Assembly (NCBI GenBank): GCA_029552545.1
Contig: JAKPDO010000047.1
Span: 110,042-174,041 of the forward strand
Source: Planctomycetota bacterium
GTDB lineage: Bacteria > Planctomycetota > Phycisphaerae > Sedimentisphaerales > Anaerohalosphaeraceae
DNA: 64,000 nt
Reading direction: 5' to 3'
Part shown: piece by piece, positions 54,601 to 63,563 of the stretch
How the letters are laid out: the number at the start of each line of letters is the position of its first letter
Numbering within the stretch: position 1 is the stretch's first letter
Notes under the pieces: model-generated
What the model was told of the DNA's origin: nothing
The model's input: only the letters and a program-made list of their open reading frames with translations
Databases searched by the model: none
Program-made: the position numbers and the translations under genes

Positions 54601-56883
54601 ATGACTGAACAGATTCAACGGGTAATCCAGGGAATGACAGCTCCTGTTCCTGTGCATCCCTCTGCGATGAGAATGGCTCCGCCTCCGGCGGCTGTCGTCG
54701 CTCTGACGCCGAAAGAGATTCTCGGAATCCTGCGGAGGCATATCTGGATGATTGTTCTCTTTACAATCACCGGATTTATCCTCGGAGCGGGGCTCTATGT
54801 GGTTATGCTCCGGTTCTTCCCCCGTTATACCGCTTCGACCGGAATTAACGTGCTGCCGCCGGTTACGTCCGATCCGCGGGAGTTTACTGCAATCCAGCCG
54901 CAAAAAGATTTGTACTACCAGTTCCGAGCCACCAAAGCAGCCCTGATGAAGCAGCAGGATATGCTCCAGAACCTGATTAAGCAGGACAGCATCCGGGCCA
55001 CGAAATGGTTCGAGCAGTTTGTCAAACGAGATGCCGCCGGTGAAATTGTTTCGATTGATGTCGCCAAGGCCATCCGAAAACTGGACAAGAAGCTTGCGGT
55101 GAATGCGTCTCGGGATCAGGACTTTATCCGGGTTTCGATGACATGGGCGGACCCGAAAGAGTCGGCTCTGATTGTCAATGAAATGGTTCGCCTGTTTTTG
55201 TCGGATCAGCGGGAAAAAGCCCGCGCCGAGATTTCTGAAAAAATGGCTTCCGAAGAAAAGGCCCGCCAGGACCTTCGCGACAGTCTGAGAGCGATTCAAA
55301 CTCAGATGGACAACCTGCGGGCTGGAAGCGAATTCGCCCGGCTGGACTCGAAAACAATGTCATACCGGGATTATATGGATGAAAAGCTGGCCTCTTTGTA
55401 CAACGAGTTCAGCCGACTGGATGCGGAGCGGGAGCGGCTGCGGGTTTTGCTGGCTATCGCAGAACGGCGCGCAACCCAGACGGATTATGACCAGGTCGTG
55501 CAGCAGGCGGTTGAACAGGACCCGCTGGTTCGGGAACTTCAGAACTCGCTGAACAGCATTGATGCCTTGCTGGCTCAGCAGACATCCCGGTTCGGAGAAA
55601 ACCACCGGCGAGTCCAGGAAACCCGTCAAGCCCGGGACCAATTCAAAAAAGACCTGGATGCCCGCAAGATTGAAATTGCGGAAATCCAGCGAAAATCGCA
55701 GTGGCAGCTTGCTCAGGACGACGTCTCCGCCATTACCCAGCAATTGGAAACAATCACGCAGCAGGTTCAGCGGGCACGCGATGAATACAAACGCGTGGAC
55801 AATGACCGTGCCCTGTACACCAAACTGGAAATTGAGCGGGAAGAAAAGCAGGCCCTGCTGGAAAAGGCCAACGCTCATTATGAAAGTCTGAAGGCCCTGT
55901 TTGACGACCCGGACATCAGCAAGCTCCGAAGTCTTGGTGCCGCCCCGGAACCGCTGGAAGTCAGTTCACCGCGATGGGAGATTTATCTGCCGGCCGGATT
56001 CATTCTCGGACTGCTGGCCGGTTTGGGACTGGCGTTTGCCGTAGAACTGCTCAACGACCTCGTACGGACACCCAGTGATGTAATGCGGCACCTGAAGGTC
56101 CCGCTGCTGGGCAACATCTGCCATGCCGATGATGATGACGATGTCGAGGGCATCGAACTGGTACATGTAGTGCGTCAGGCCCCCTACTCGATTATGAGCG
56201 AGTGCTACCGGCAGCTGCGGACCAACCTGAAACTGTCCGCCGGCCCGGCTGTTCACAAGACCCTGCTGATCACCAGCCCCCAGGCCGGCGACGGAAAGAC
56301 TTCTGTCGCCAGCAACCTGGCCAGCACATTCCTGGCGGAAAATCGACGCATCCTGCTGATTGATGCAAACTTCCGCCGTTCGGCTATTGCCCACCTGTTC
56401 CCGCGAACCAGTGAAAACGGTTCGGTGGTTGAGCATCCGGACTACGGTCTGAGCAACTACCTGATGGGACAATGCACGGATGTTTCGCAAATCATCCGAC
56501 CCAGCGGTATTGCGGGGCTGGACATCATTGACAGCGGTCCTCTGCCGTCCAATCCGGCCGAGCTGCTTGACAGCCCTCGGATGAAAGAACTGCTCGAACA
56601 GAGCAAAACCCGCTATGACTATGTTCTCATCGACGGCCCCGCCATGCTGGTCAGCGACGCCAAGGCGCTGGCGGCGGCGGCGGACGGAACTCTGGTGGTC
56701 ATCAACGCCTCCACAACACATCGCGGAGCGGCAATGAGAATTCTGCGGGAGCTTCAGTCCATCCGAGCAAACGTTGTCGGAACAGTGCTGATGGGCGTCA
56801 GAAGCCGCAAGGGCGGCTACTTCCAGGAAGTGTACCGTTCGTACCTCGAATATCAGCAGGTTCCGATTCGGTCCGGCATCTAA
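54601..56883 (+). CDS. Wzz-type chain-length determinant fused to BY-kinase
   Basis: 760 residues. The N-terminal Wzz domain has a helix (IWMIVLFTITGFILGAGLYVV), a long periplasmic coiled coil (about 170-440) and a second membrane helix (IYLPAGFILGLLAGLGLAFAVELLND). The tyrosine kinase domain follows: Walker A TSPQAGDGKTSVASNLA, Walker A' ILLIDANFRRS, and Walker B YDYVLIDGPAML. The C-terminal tyrosine cluster (Y740, Y745, Y748, Y751) is present for autophosphorylation. This is a polysaccharide co-polymerase controlling chain length and export together with the Wza-like protein. GGGAG precedes the ATG. Confidence 0.94.
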   Translation: MTEQIQRVIQGMTAPVPVHPSAMRMAPPPAAVVALTPKEILGILRRHIWMIVLFTITGFILGAGLYVVMLRFFPRYTASTGINVLPPVTSDPREFTAIQPQKDLYYQFRATKAALMKQQDMLQNLIKQDSIRATKWFEQFVKRDAAGEIVSIDVAKAIRKLDKKLAVNASRDQDFIRVSMTWADPKESALIVNEMVRLFLSDQREKARAEISEKMASEEKARQDLRDSLRAIQTQMDNLRAGSEFARLDSKTMSYRDYMDEKLASLYNEFSRLDAERERLRVLLAIAERRATQTDYDQVVQQAVEQDPLVRELQNSLNSIDALLAQQTSRFGENHRRVQETRQARDQFKKDLDARKIEIAEIQRKSQWQLAQDDVSAITQQLETITQQVQRARDEYKRVDNDRALYTKLEIEREEKQALLEKANAHYESLKALFDDPDISKLRSLGAAPEPLEVSSPRWEIYLPAGFILGLLAGLGLAFAVELLNDLVRTPSDVMRHLKVPLLGNICHADDDDDVEGIELVHVVRQAPYSIMSECYRQLRTNLKLSAGPAVHKTLLITSPQAGDGKTSVASNLASTFLAENRRILLIDANFRRSAIAHLFPRTSENGSVVEHPDYGLSNYLMGQCTDVSQIIRPSGIAGLDIIDSGPLPSNPAELLDSPRMKELLEQSKTRYDYVLIDGPAMLVSDAKALAAAADGTLVVINASTTHRGAAMRILRELQSIRANVVGTVLMGVRSRKGGYFQEVYRSYLEYQQVPIRSGI

Positions 56884-56901
56884 AGAAAGGACATCTGTAC
56901 C

Positions 56902-57840
56902 ATGGAACGCTATTTGGTCACAGGCGGTGCCGGCTTTATCGGCTCCAACATCTGTCGGCGTCTGGTGAAGGAAGGGGCTTTTGTACGAGTGCTGGACAAT
57001 CTGAGCACCGGCAAAAAGAGCAATCTGGACGACATCATCGGTTCTCTCGAATTTGTTGAAGGAGACATGGGCGATGAAGCGACGGCCCGCCGCTGTATGA
57101 AAGGAATTGACATCGTTCTTCATCAGGGTGCCTTGCCTTCCGTTCCGCGCAGCGTGGAGGACCCGGCGGCGACTCATCAGCATTGCGTAGATGCCACCTT
57201 TACCCTGCTGATAGCCGCTCGAGATGCCAAAGTCCGGCGGTTCGTGTATGCGGCCAGCTCCTCGGCCTACGGAGACAGCCCAACGCTGCCAAAGACGGAA
57301 TCGATGCTTCCCAATCCCCTGTCTCCTTATGCAGCGGCCAAACTCTTCGGCGAATACTATTGCAGCGTGTTTTCGAAAATCTTCGGACTGGAAACCATTT
57401 CGCTGCGGTACTTCAATGTTTTCGGGCCTTATCAAAATCCGAAAAGTCAATATGCAGCGGCGATACCGGCTTTTGTGACGAGTATTCTGAATGACCGCCC
57501 CCCCACAATTTATGGAGACGGGGAACAAAGCCGCGATTTTACCTACGTGGAGAATGTCGTGGAGGCAAACCTGCTGGCCGCCCGCGCACCGAAGACCTGC
57601 GGGGAAGTCATCAATATCGCCTGCGGTCAGCGCATCACTCTGAACGAGGTCATCCGACTGATTAACCGCATCCTCGGAAAAGATATCCGTCCGATTTATG
57701 CCCCGCCCCGTGCAGGCGATGTAAAGCATTCGCTGGCGGATATTCAAAAGGCACAGAAGCTGATCGGCTACAAACCTGTTGTGTCTTTCGAAGAAGGGCT
57801 TCGCAGGGCAATCGACTGGTATAAAAAGAACCTCCTTTAA
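56902..57840 (+). CDS. NAD-dependent sugar-nucleotide epimerase (SDR family)
   Basis: 312 residues of the extended short-chain dehydrogenase family. Motifs: GGAGFIGSNICRRLV (NAD), VLDNLSTGKKSNL, the Ser of VYAASSSAYGDS, and the catalytic SPYAAAKLFGEYY (YxxxK), then LRYFNVFGP and DFTYVENVVEANLLA. It is close to UDP-glucose or UDP-N-acetylglucosamine 4-epimerases such as WbpP/GalE-like enzymes; the exact sugar cannot be decided by eye. It supplies precursors for the polysaccharide of this operon, 18 bases after the Wzz/BY-kinase gene. AAAGGAC lies upstream. It is the last gene of the plus-strand run. Confidence 0.92.
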   Translation: MERYLVTGGAGFIGSNICRRLVKEGAFVRVLDNLSTGKKSNLDDIIGSLEFVEGDMGDEATARRCMKGIDIVLHQGALPSVPRSVEDPAATHQHCVDATFTLLIAARDAKVRRFVYAASSSAYGDSPTLPKTESMLPNPLSPYAAAKLFGEYYCSVFSKIFGLETISLRYFNVFGPYQNPKSQYAAAIPAFVTSILNDRPPTIYGDGEQSRDFTYVENVVEANLLAARAPKTCGEVINIACGQRITLNEVIRLINRILGKDIRPIYAPPRAGDVKHSLADIQKAQKLIGYKPVVSFEEGLRRAIDWYKKNLL

Positions 57841-58008
57841 CAGTCCAGCCGTCAATCCCGTAAGACCCCGAAAGCATCTGAACCTTTCCTCATTCAGCCG
57901 AGTCCTTTGCCTATGCGAATTTCCGTCTGTTAAAAAACCGAGAACGAGTGGGCGGAGCGGGCCCGATGCCGCCCGCAGTGAATGAAAAAACAGCAGCCGT
58001 CCTTCATT

Positions 58009-59739
58009 TCAAACTTTGCTGAAAAGCAGCAGCGAAACGGCCTGACGCGGGAGAGAAAAGTCAAGGGTGATTGTGTCCGATTCGGCGTGCGTTTGCGGCG
58101 CGGGGATTTCCGCCAGACGGCCTGCCTGTTCGAGCAGCGCATACTCCTCGGGGGCGGGGTTCTGCGGGCAGCCCATTTCTTTCCAGAGGGTGTAGGCGTT
58201 GCTGTGGGTCTGATCAATTCGAAAATGCCGGACAGAAACTTGCCGGAAATTGGACGGCAGATTCGCCATCTTCAGTGCAACATGTGCCTCCGGGCCAGGC
58301 AGGTCGTCATCGTGATAATGCCAGACCAATACAGCCAGGTTGTGTTCATTCAGGGAGGCCAGAGCGGAAACATCGGGCTGCTGGCGGACGCCCTCCCGGA
58401 GCATAGTCTCGAGGGAAACAGCCCCGCTGCTTTGTACGGCGATTCGCTGACCGCTCATTCGGCTGAACATCCGGAAGACATTCAGGACGGGCTTGTCAAT
58501 GCCGCGTGTGGCCAGAGAGCGAAACCCCGCAAAAAACGGCTGGCCTTCAAACTGAAAGGCCCAGGTGAGGGCCCCCTCGAGATTGATTCCGTACCGCTCG
58601 GCCAGCTCGTATTTGCGGGCAAAAACGGCGGCCGTATAACTGGAATACATCGTGCCGTTGCGATAGCCCAGATGTTCTCCCTGACAGGCGGCACAGCCCT
58701 CCGGGTCTGATTCGCCGATAATGACCGGCCGGCCCTGAAGTTGCGGGAAGGAGGCAATGATGCGAAACCCGTCTTCGATGGTTCGAAGATGCTCAGCAAT
58801 GCCCATTCGAACATGGCCGTCCACAAAGCGAGGGGCCCCTTTGGCGTGGAACGACACAAAATCCAGCGGAGTACCCATTTGACCGGTTGCCCGGTTGGTG
58901 CCCTCCAGACAATGCCGGAGAAAATCTTTTTGGAATTGCCCGCCGCTGCCGGCAACATCGGGACCGCCGACTCGGGCGGTCGGCAGGGCTCTTCTGACCG
59001 CATCAATCGCCGTATCGTGAAGTCGGCAGAACTCTTCGAATGTGCCCTGCCAATAGCCGATGTTGGGTTCGTTCCAGACCTGCCAGTACCAGGTTTCGAC
59101 TTCGCTGCGCCCGTATCGCTGGACGCAGTGTTTGGCCCATTGATAGACCAGCTCGGCCCATTTGCCGTAATCCTTCGGCGGATAAGCCCAGCCGGTGTAA
59201 ATCTCTTCGTATCTGGCCGAGGGGGTCCAGCGATGCTGATAGGGTTCGCGTTTGACGGACAGGTCTTTGGGCATAAAACCAATCTCGACATAAGGCCTGA
59301 TGCCGCATTCCAGATAGGTGTCGAAGATGCGGTCTAAAAGGGTCCAGTCATAAACAGCCCTGCCCTGCTCATCCTCGCGATAGACCCCAGTGGAGCCCCA
59401 TTTGAGGGCCGGGGTTCCGTCGCCGGAGCAGAGAAGATTATGCGCACGGAAATAGACTTTCTGGGGAGCCAGTTCTCCCAGTTCGGCCAGCAGTTTCCTG
59501 CCGTCTTTCATATAGGCATAATTCGGCTCATCGGCACCGAAAAACCGCCAGATAGGACGAAACTCGCCGATTTTTCTGGAGGCGTCGACAGCAATTTTGA
59601 CCGGAAAAGCATCAGACGGTTCCGACGAAAACCCTTTCTTGGAGGCCAAAAGCCCGGCAGCGGAAACCGTCAGGATAGAGCGGCGTAAAAAGGTTCGACG
59701 ATTTATTTTCAAATCCGGGTATCCCAAAAAACTCTGCAA
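58009..59739 (-). CDS. Tat-exported glycoside hydrolase, GH39/beta-xylosidase-like
   Basis: 576 residues with a probable TTG start at 59739, after AAAGGAAAGG; an internal TTG a few codons on is also possible. The Tat-like signal INRRTFLRRSILTVSAAGLLA is followed by a (beta/alpha)8 enzyme domain: YDWTLLDRIFDTYLECGIRPYVEIGFMP, WYWQVWNEPNIGYWQG (acid/base Glu in NEP), and PVIIGESDPEGC (nucleophile Glu). This matches GH39 xylosidases or iduronidases. A C-terminal beta domain follows. It is convergent with the epimerase and is not adjacent to other glycosidases, so the substrate remains open. Confidence 0.85.
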   Translation of the reverse strand: MQSFLGYPDLKINRRTFLRRSILTVSAAGLLASKKGFSSEPSDAFPVKIAVDASRKIGEFRPIWRFFGADEPNYAYMKDGRKLLAELGELAPQKVYFRAHNLLCSGDGTPALKWGSTGVYREDEQGRAVYDWTLLDRIFDTYLECGIRPYVEIGFMPKDLSVKREPYQHRWTPSARYEEIYTGWAYPPKDYGKWAELVYQWAKHCVQRYGRSEVETWYWQVWNEPNIGYWQGTFEEFCRLHDTAIDAVRRALPTARVGGPDVAGSGGQFQKDFLRHCLEGTNRATGQMGTPLDFVSFHAKGAPRFVDGHVRMGIAEHLRTIEDGFRIIASFPQLQGRPVIIGESDPEGCAACQGEHLGYRNGTMYSSYTAAVFARKYELAERYGINLEGALTWAFQFEGQPFFAGFRSLATRGIDKPVLNVFRMFSRMSGQRIAVQSSGAVSLETMLREGVRQQPDVSALASLNEHNLAVLVWHYHDDDLPGPEAHVALKMANLPSNFRQVSVRHFRIDQTHSNAYTLWKEMGCPQNPAPEEYALLEQAGRLAEIPAPQTHAESDTITLDFSLPRQAVSLLLFSKV

Positions 59740-59863
59740 AACCTTTCCTTTCCCGTAAGGTCCGATATTGTTGGACTTCCTTCCTGCAGTACTCTATCGA
59801 ATCGCCTTTCAAACGCAATAACAAAGTATGGAGCAAAGCAAAAAATGGTAATCTGGGGAAACC

Positions 59864-59893
59864 TTGACTTTTTTAACAAAAATTTGGTAAAAT
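59864..59893 (+). promoter_or_regulatory. Candidate promoter for the receiver-like/GGDEF pair
   Basis: TTGACT (59864-59869), 18-base spacer, TAAAAT (59888-59893), with the ATG 25 bases beyond and GAGGGT in between as an RBS. Both hexamers match 5 of 6. It is one of the best sigma-70-type promoters in the window. Confidence 0.65.
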
Positions 59894-59918
59894 AGGGTCT
59901 GGAATTTGAGGGTAAATA

Positions 59919-60389
59919 ATGGATATACCGGCTGTCAGCAAAATCCTGATTCTCGACGGAGCGGAGCGGGTTTTCGGGCCGCTGTCTTATCCGGCCGAAT
60001 GGGAGGAACGCCGAGAAGTCTGTGCGAATCTTTATGAGGCCGTACGAATTCTTTCCGCCCTTTCCGAAGAAGAACTTGCTGTGTTTGTTGCTCCATCAAA
60101 GGACCTTACAAAAGAACACGGCTCATTTCTGACCTTTCTGAAACGTCACCCCTTTGTGCGATGTATTGCCTTGCAGACGGACAACTCCGCATTTCCGGCC
60201 GAATTCCAGCAGGCGATTTGGGAAGGGGTCATTCTGCCCTGCTCGAGAAATACCCCTTTAACAGAAGCTGTTCGCTGGGCGGCGGAGAGCGATCGAAACA
60301 ATACGCCCGAAAAGATGCAAAACCTTCCGGAAGGAGTCGGCATCCGTATCAGTCCGGAGGAACTGGAGGCCTTGTTTCATTCAGAATAA
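59919..60389 (+). CDS. Receiver-like protein of unknown function
   Basis: 156 residues. The pattern (ILILDGAERVFGPL, LYEAVRILSALSEEELAVFVA, HPFVRCIALQTD, WEGVILPCSRNTPLTEAVRWAAE) looks like a degenerate CheY-type fold, in which the acidic pocket residues are not conserved and the phosphoacceptor Asp is not apparent. I do not recognise a family. It is the first gene of a pair with the GGDEF protein, 3 bases apart, and has a good promoter and an RBS (GAGGG). It could be a phosphorylation-independent modulator of the cyclase. Confidence 0.7.
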   Translation: MDIPAVSKILILDGAERVFGPLSYPAEWEERREVCANLYEAVRILSALSEEELAVFVAPSKDLTKEHGSFLTFLKRHPFVRCIALQTDNSAFPAEFQQAIWEGVILPCSRNTPLTEAVRWAAESDRNNTPEKMQNLPEGVGIRISPEELEALFHSE

Positions 60390-60392
60390 ACG

Positions 60393-61580
60393 ATGGAAAA
60401 CTCACCCCCAAAAATCCTGCTGATTGGGTTGCCTCAAAAAGCCATGATGAATCCGGACAGTCTGAACGGGGCGGCGGTCTGTGAATCAATTTTGGGGGGC
60501 ATCGAACAGGCACAATCCGCTTCGTTCGAGACCATTGCGGTGGTGCTGTCCTGTATTCAGGGGCATCCGCAGGAGGCACTGAAGGCCCTTCGGAAAAGCA
60601 GTCCGCAGTCGCGGATTCTTCTTTTGGCGGAAATGCTCGAAGAACCGATCGCACGAGAATTAACCGGGCACGGAAACCAGAGGGAGGCAATTGCAGACGA
60701 CTACCTGATTTGTCCGGTTCGGGCGGAAGAGCTCATCCCATCCCCTCCGGCCAAACCTGTCGCCCAGCCGCTGACCCCTGAGCGGGAACGGTACTACCAG
60801 GAACGAATCCGCCAGCTGGAAAAACTGGCAACGGAGGATGATTTGACGGGCCTGAAAAACCGCCGCTATCTGAATCAGTTTCTTGCACAGGTTTTGGCAT
60901 TAGCCCGACAGTATCAATTCCCTGTAACACTGCTCCTGTTCGATATTGACAACTTTAAACAATACAATGACCAATTCGGCCATTGGGTCGGCGATAAGGT
61001 GCTTGTGGAAGCGGGCGAGATGATTCGCCGCTGCTGTCGGTCGCATGATGTCGTGGCACGCATCGGCGGGGATGAGTTTGCGGTTGTTTTTTGGGACCTG
61101 CCGGAAAAACAAAGGTCCTCCGCCGGTGCCGGACCGGGGGAGGAGCGGCGGCATCATCCGGCCAAACATCCCCGTGAACCGCTTTTTATGGCGGAGCGGT
61201 TTCGGAAAGAGATTTCGGCATCTCGTCTTAAAATGCTGGGACCCGAAGGGCAGGGCCGGCTGACAATCAGCGGCGGACTCGCTTCTTTCCCTGAGGATGG
61301 AAAAACCGCGGATGAACTTTTGAAACGGGCCGATGAAGCCCTGCTGGAAGCCAAGCGGCAGGGGAAAAACCAAATTGTTATTATCGGCAGCAAAACAAAT
61401 GCCTCCCGCCCTTCGGCAGAATCCGATATTCTCCCCCCTGTTTCATACAGCAAAGAAGAGAAAGCGTCTCCGACGTCCGAACCCGGCAAACCTCATCCAG
61501 CAGCCGATTCCAAAAAACAATCCGGACATTCCAAACGGTCTGAATCCAGCCGACATTCTCCCGGCCGAAAGAAACTATAA
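60393..61580 (+). CDS. Diguanylate cyclase (GGDEF) with N-terminal receiver-like domain
   Basis: 395 residues. The N-terminal 130 residues look like a receiver (KILLIGLPQKAM, IAVVLSCIQGHPQEALKALRKSSPQSRILLLAEM) without a clear phosphorylation site. The GGDEF domain begins DDLTGLKNRRYLNQFLAQ, with metal site LFDIDNFKQYND and an intact catalytic RIGGDEFAVVFW. An RSHD sequence five residues upstream of GGDEF is a complete inhibitory I-site. An uncommon 30-residue Arg/Pro/Gly insert (PEKQRSSAGAGPGEERRHH...) follows GGDEF. The C-terminus is a Ser/Lys/Pro-rich disordered tail. It makes cyclic di-GMP, which the HD-GYP protein at 3-4 kb could degrade. The 3' end overlaps the phosphatase gene by 6 bases, convergently. 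Confidence 0.92.
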   Translation: MENSPPKILLIGLPQKAMMNPDSLNGAAVCESILGGIEQAQSASFETIAVVLSCIQGHPQEALKALRKSSPQSRILLLAEMLEEPIARELTGHGNQREAIADDYLICPVRAEELIPSPPAKPVAQPLTPERERYYQERIRQLEKLATEDDLTGLKNRRYLNQFLAQVLALARQYQFPVTLLLFDIDNFKQYNDQFGHWVGDKVLVEAGEMIRRCCRSHDVVARIGGDEFAVVFWDLPEKQRSSAGAGPGEERRHHPAKHPREPLFMAERFRKEISASRLKMLGPEGQGRLTISGGLASFPEDGKTADELLKRADEALLEAKRQGKNQIVIIGSKTNASRPSAESDILPPVSYSKEEKASPTSEPGKPHPAADSKKQSGHSKRSESSRHSPGRKKL

Positions 61581-62423
61581 AATAGAGGCAAGGGGAACTA
61601 CCCTTTCGCTCAGCAGCTCGATGTTGTAGAGCCGCTCCAGCTCAAAATTGAGCAGACAGCCGTGACTGTGTTCGGATGCCAGGATAATCGTATTGTCCCC
61701 GGCGATCCCCCATCCTTCATCCTGCGGCTGGTGCCCCAGGACAAAAAGGTCCACTTCAAGGCGTTCAGCCATTCGGGAAAGGGCCTGGGGGCTATGATGC
61801 CTGCCCCACGTCAGGAGGTACACTGGATTGGGCCGGCGGGTATCTTCGGCTGTGTAAGGACGGTCAAAAATCTCCAAATCAAACGACTCCACATAAGGGT
61901 CCGCCGGCAGAGAATGGGAAATCCAGATTTTATTGGGAGTCTTGACCGCCAGCGGCTGCGACAGGAGGTAATGAACCATCGCCTGATGCACAAGCCCAAA
62001 ATGGTCCTGATATTCCCGTTTCATTGCCTCCTGCATTGCCACATTGACCTCCCGCCCGTTTTTCATCACGGTTCCCTGATTGACGACGGCTGTATCGTGA
62101 TTGCCAAGGAGAATATGCACCTGACCCGGGTAAAGCAGTTTGTAGCGAATAGCATCCTGAAGCAAGCGGTAGGAAAGGCAGCCGCCGTAATCATCCTCCG
62201 GCCCCCCGTGAAGAATCTCTTGCAAAATTACATGGGTCTCAGGATGATTTTCAAGATCCGCATAGTCAACAATCTTTTCAAAATGCCTGCGATGACCATG
62301 CAGATCGCCCGAGACAATCACTCGGCCTTTCTCGGGAAGGACAATCAGATTGCCCTTCCGATGAGGGTCGGACTGGTTAGCTTCAGCCCCCTTCAGATAC
62401 AGCTGGATTGTTTGCTGCGACAT
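61575..62423 (-). CDS. PPP-family metallophosphoesterase (Ser/Thr phosphatase-like)
   Basis: 282 residues with metallophosphoesterase motifs: VIVSGDLHGHRRHFEKI (GDxHG), HILLGNHDTAVV (GNHD), a mid His in WISHSLPAD, and VLGHQPQDEGWGIAGDNTIILAS (GH and later D). The expected GDxxDRG is replaced by an IL-HGGPEDDYGG sequence, so it is a divergent member. It is encoded directly after the Ser/Thr kinase with a 41-base overlap, which suggests a kinase-phosphatase pair working on the same target. Confidence 0.87.
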   Translation of the reverse strand: MSQQTIQLYLKGAEANQSDPHRKGNLIVLPEKGRVIVSGDLHGHRRHFEKIVDYADLENHPETHVILQEILHGGPEDDYGGCLSYRLLQDAIRYKLLYPGQVHILLGNHDTAVVNQGTVMKNGREVNVAMQEAMKREYQDHFGLVHQAMVHYLLSQPLAVKTPNKIWISHSLPADPYVESFDLEIFDRPYTAEDTRRPNPVYLLTWGRHHSPQALSRMAERLEVDLFVLGHQPQDEGWGIAGDNTIILASEHSHGCLLNFELERLYNIELLSERVVPLASIL

Positions 62424-63273
62424 GGCTTTGCTGGTTCTGCAGACGTGCTCCGAAGATTTCGCGAATCATCACATCCAGACGGGCAATGATTTCAGACATA
62501 CTCGAGGGCCTGTCTCCCGGCCGTTCTTTTACACAGTCCATCACAAGATTGGACAGGGCCGCAGGAATTTTTTTGTAGATTTCGCTGGGCGACTTAAAAT
62601 CAGCAGTAACCGGAACGGAAAAACCGTATTCATTCTTCTTGGGAATCAGGGTAGGGACATTTTTCCCCGTGAGAGCCCAGTACATCGTAGCACCTAAATT
62701 GAAGATGTCTGTCCGATGACTCAGATGCTCTCGCCGGACCTGTTCGGGCGCAATATAATCGGGAGTCCCCTGAATTCTCTTCTTAATCTCACCGATTTTG
62801 CAGCTTTGACCGAGGTCGATGATTTTGATGGCCCCTTTTTTGCTGAAAAGGATGTTGTTGGGCTTGATGTCACAGTGGACATACCCCTTCTGATGCATGG
62901 CATTGAGGGCGGTGGCAACCATTCGAAAAACCAGAAGGACATCGCCCAGACTCAGGCCGGGCAGCTCCTCCAGACTCTGCCCGTCGAAATATTCCATCGA
63001 AAGCAGCAGCTCCTGCGTCCGGAGGAGTTTCCGTTTCCTGAGAATCTTATAACATTTTCGAATATAGGGATGGTCTATCTGTCGGCTGACCTTGTACTCC
63101 GTCTCCATCTGCTCAAAAATACGCAGGTCTTCGGGCGTTTCCATCACAGCCCGTTTGAGCGCCACCGTCTGGCCGGACTCTTCATCAACGGCCAGATAAA
63201 TCAGACTGCGTGCACCGGTGCCGATCTTTTTGATAATGGTAAAACCATCAATGTCGACTTTTTCAATCGGCAT
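62383..63273 (-). CDS. Serine/threonine protein kinase (Hanks type)
   Basis: 296 residues, almost only the kinase domain, no membrane helix. Gly loop IGTGARSLIYLAVD, Lys in VALKRAV, catalytic loop YVHCDIKPNNILF, metal motif IIDLGQS (DLG in place of DFG), activation segment GTPDYIAPEQVRR, and the DIFNLGATMYWALTGK helix region. It is a eukaryote-like kinase in the PknB superfamily. The 5' end has AAAGGATT before the ATG. The overlapping phosphatase is its likely antagonist. Targets are unknown. Confidence 0.93.
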   Translation of the reverse strand: MPIEKVDIDGFTIIKKIGTGARSLIYLAVDEESGQTVALKRAVMETPEDLRIFEQMETEYKVSRQIDHPYIRKCYKILRKRKLLRTQELLLSMEYFDGQSLEELPGLSLGDVLLVFRMVATALNAMHQKGYVHCDIKPNNILFSKKGAIKIIDLGQSCKIGEIKKRIQGTPDYIAPEQVRREHLSHRTDIFNLGATMYWALTGKNVPTLIPKKNEYGFSVPVTADFKSPSEIYKKIPAALSNLVMDCVKERPGDRPSSMSEIIARLDVMIREIFGARLQNQQSHVAANNPAVSEGG

Positions 63274-63438
63274 TACTGTAAATCCTTTTATCTCCTAAGC
63301 TTAAGTCTCTACTTTTGGGAAAAGAACAGACCTTCACCCTTTTAGACTTTTTGAAACCCTTTCAAAGTATAGTCGTCAAAAAAAGGTTTGTCCAGCAAGA
63401 GTTTTGATGGGAAAAATTAATTTTTGAAAGCGATTTTC

Positions 63439-63469
63439 TTGACAAAATCGCCGAAAATAGCAATATTAT
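63439..63469 (+). promoter_or_regulatory. Candidate tRNA promoter
   Basis: TTGACA (63439-63444) and TATTAT (63464-63469) with a 19-base spacer, or AATATT (63462-63467) with 17. The tRNA begins 14 bases after the first -10 alternative. Spacing is a little long but the hexamers are good. Confidence 0.5.
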
Positions 63470-63482
63470 GAAGTATACTGAT

Positions 63483-63555
63483 TCCCCGATAGCTCAATCG
63501 GTAGAGCGAGCGGCTGTTAACCGCTAGGTCGCAGGTTCGAGCCCTGCTCGGGGAG
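63483..63555 (+). tRNA. tRNA-Asn (anticodon GUU)
   Basis: A 73-base cloverleaf: acceptor TCCCCGA/TCGGGGA with discriminator G, D arm GCTC/GAGC, anticodon stem AGCGG/CCGCT with loop CTGTTAA (anticodon GTT), variable AGGTC and T arm GCAGG-TTCGAGC-CCTGC. CCA is not encoded (followed by TTGG). It stands just before the integrase gene. Confidence 0.96.
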
Positions 63556-63563
63556 TTGGCGTA

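Noticed and set aside
53620..55299. 559-residue minus-strand frame opposite the TPR and Wzz genes
   Set aside because: Antisense shadow across two well-supported genes.
55966..57855. 629-residue minus-strand frame opposite the BY-kinase and epimerase genes
   Set aside because: Antisense shadow across two well-supported genes.
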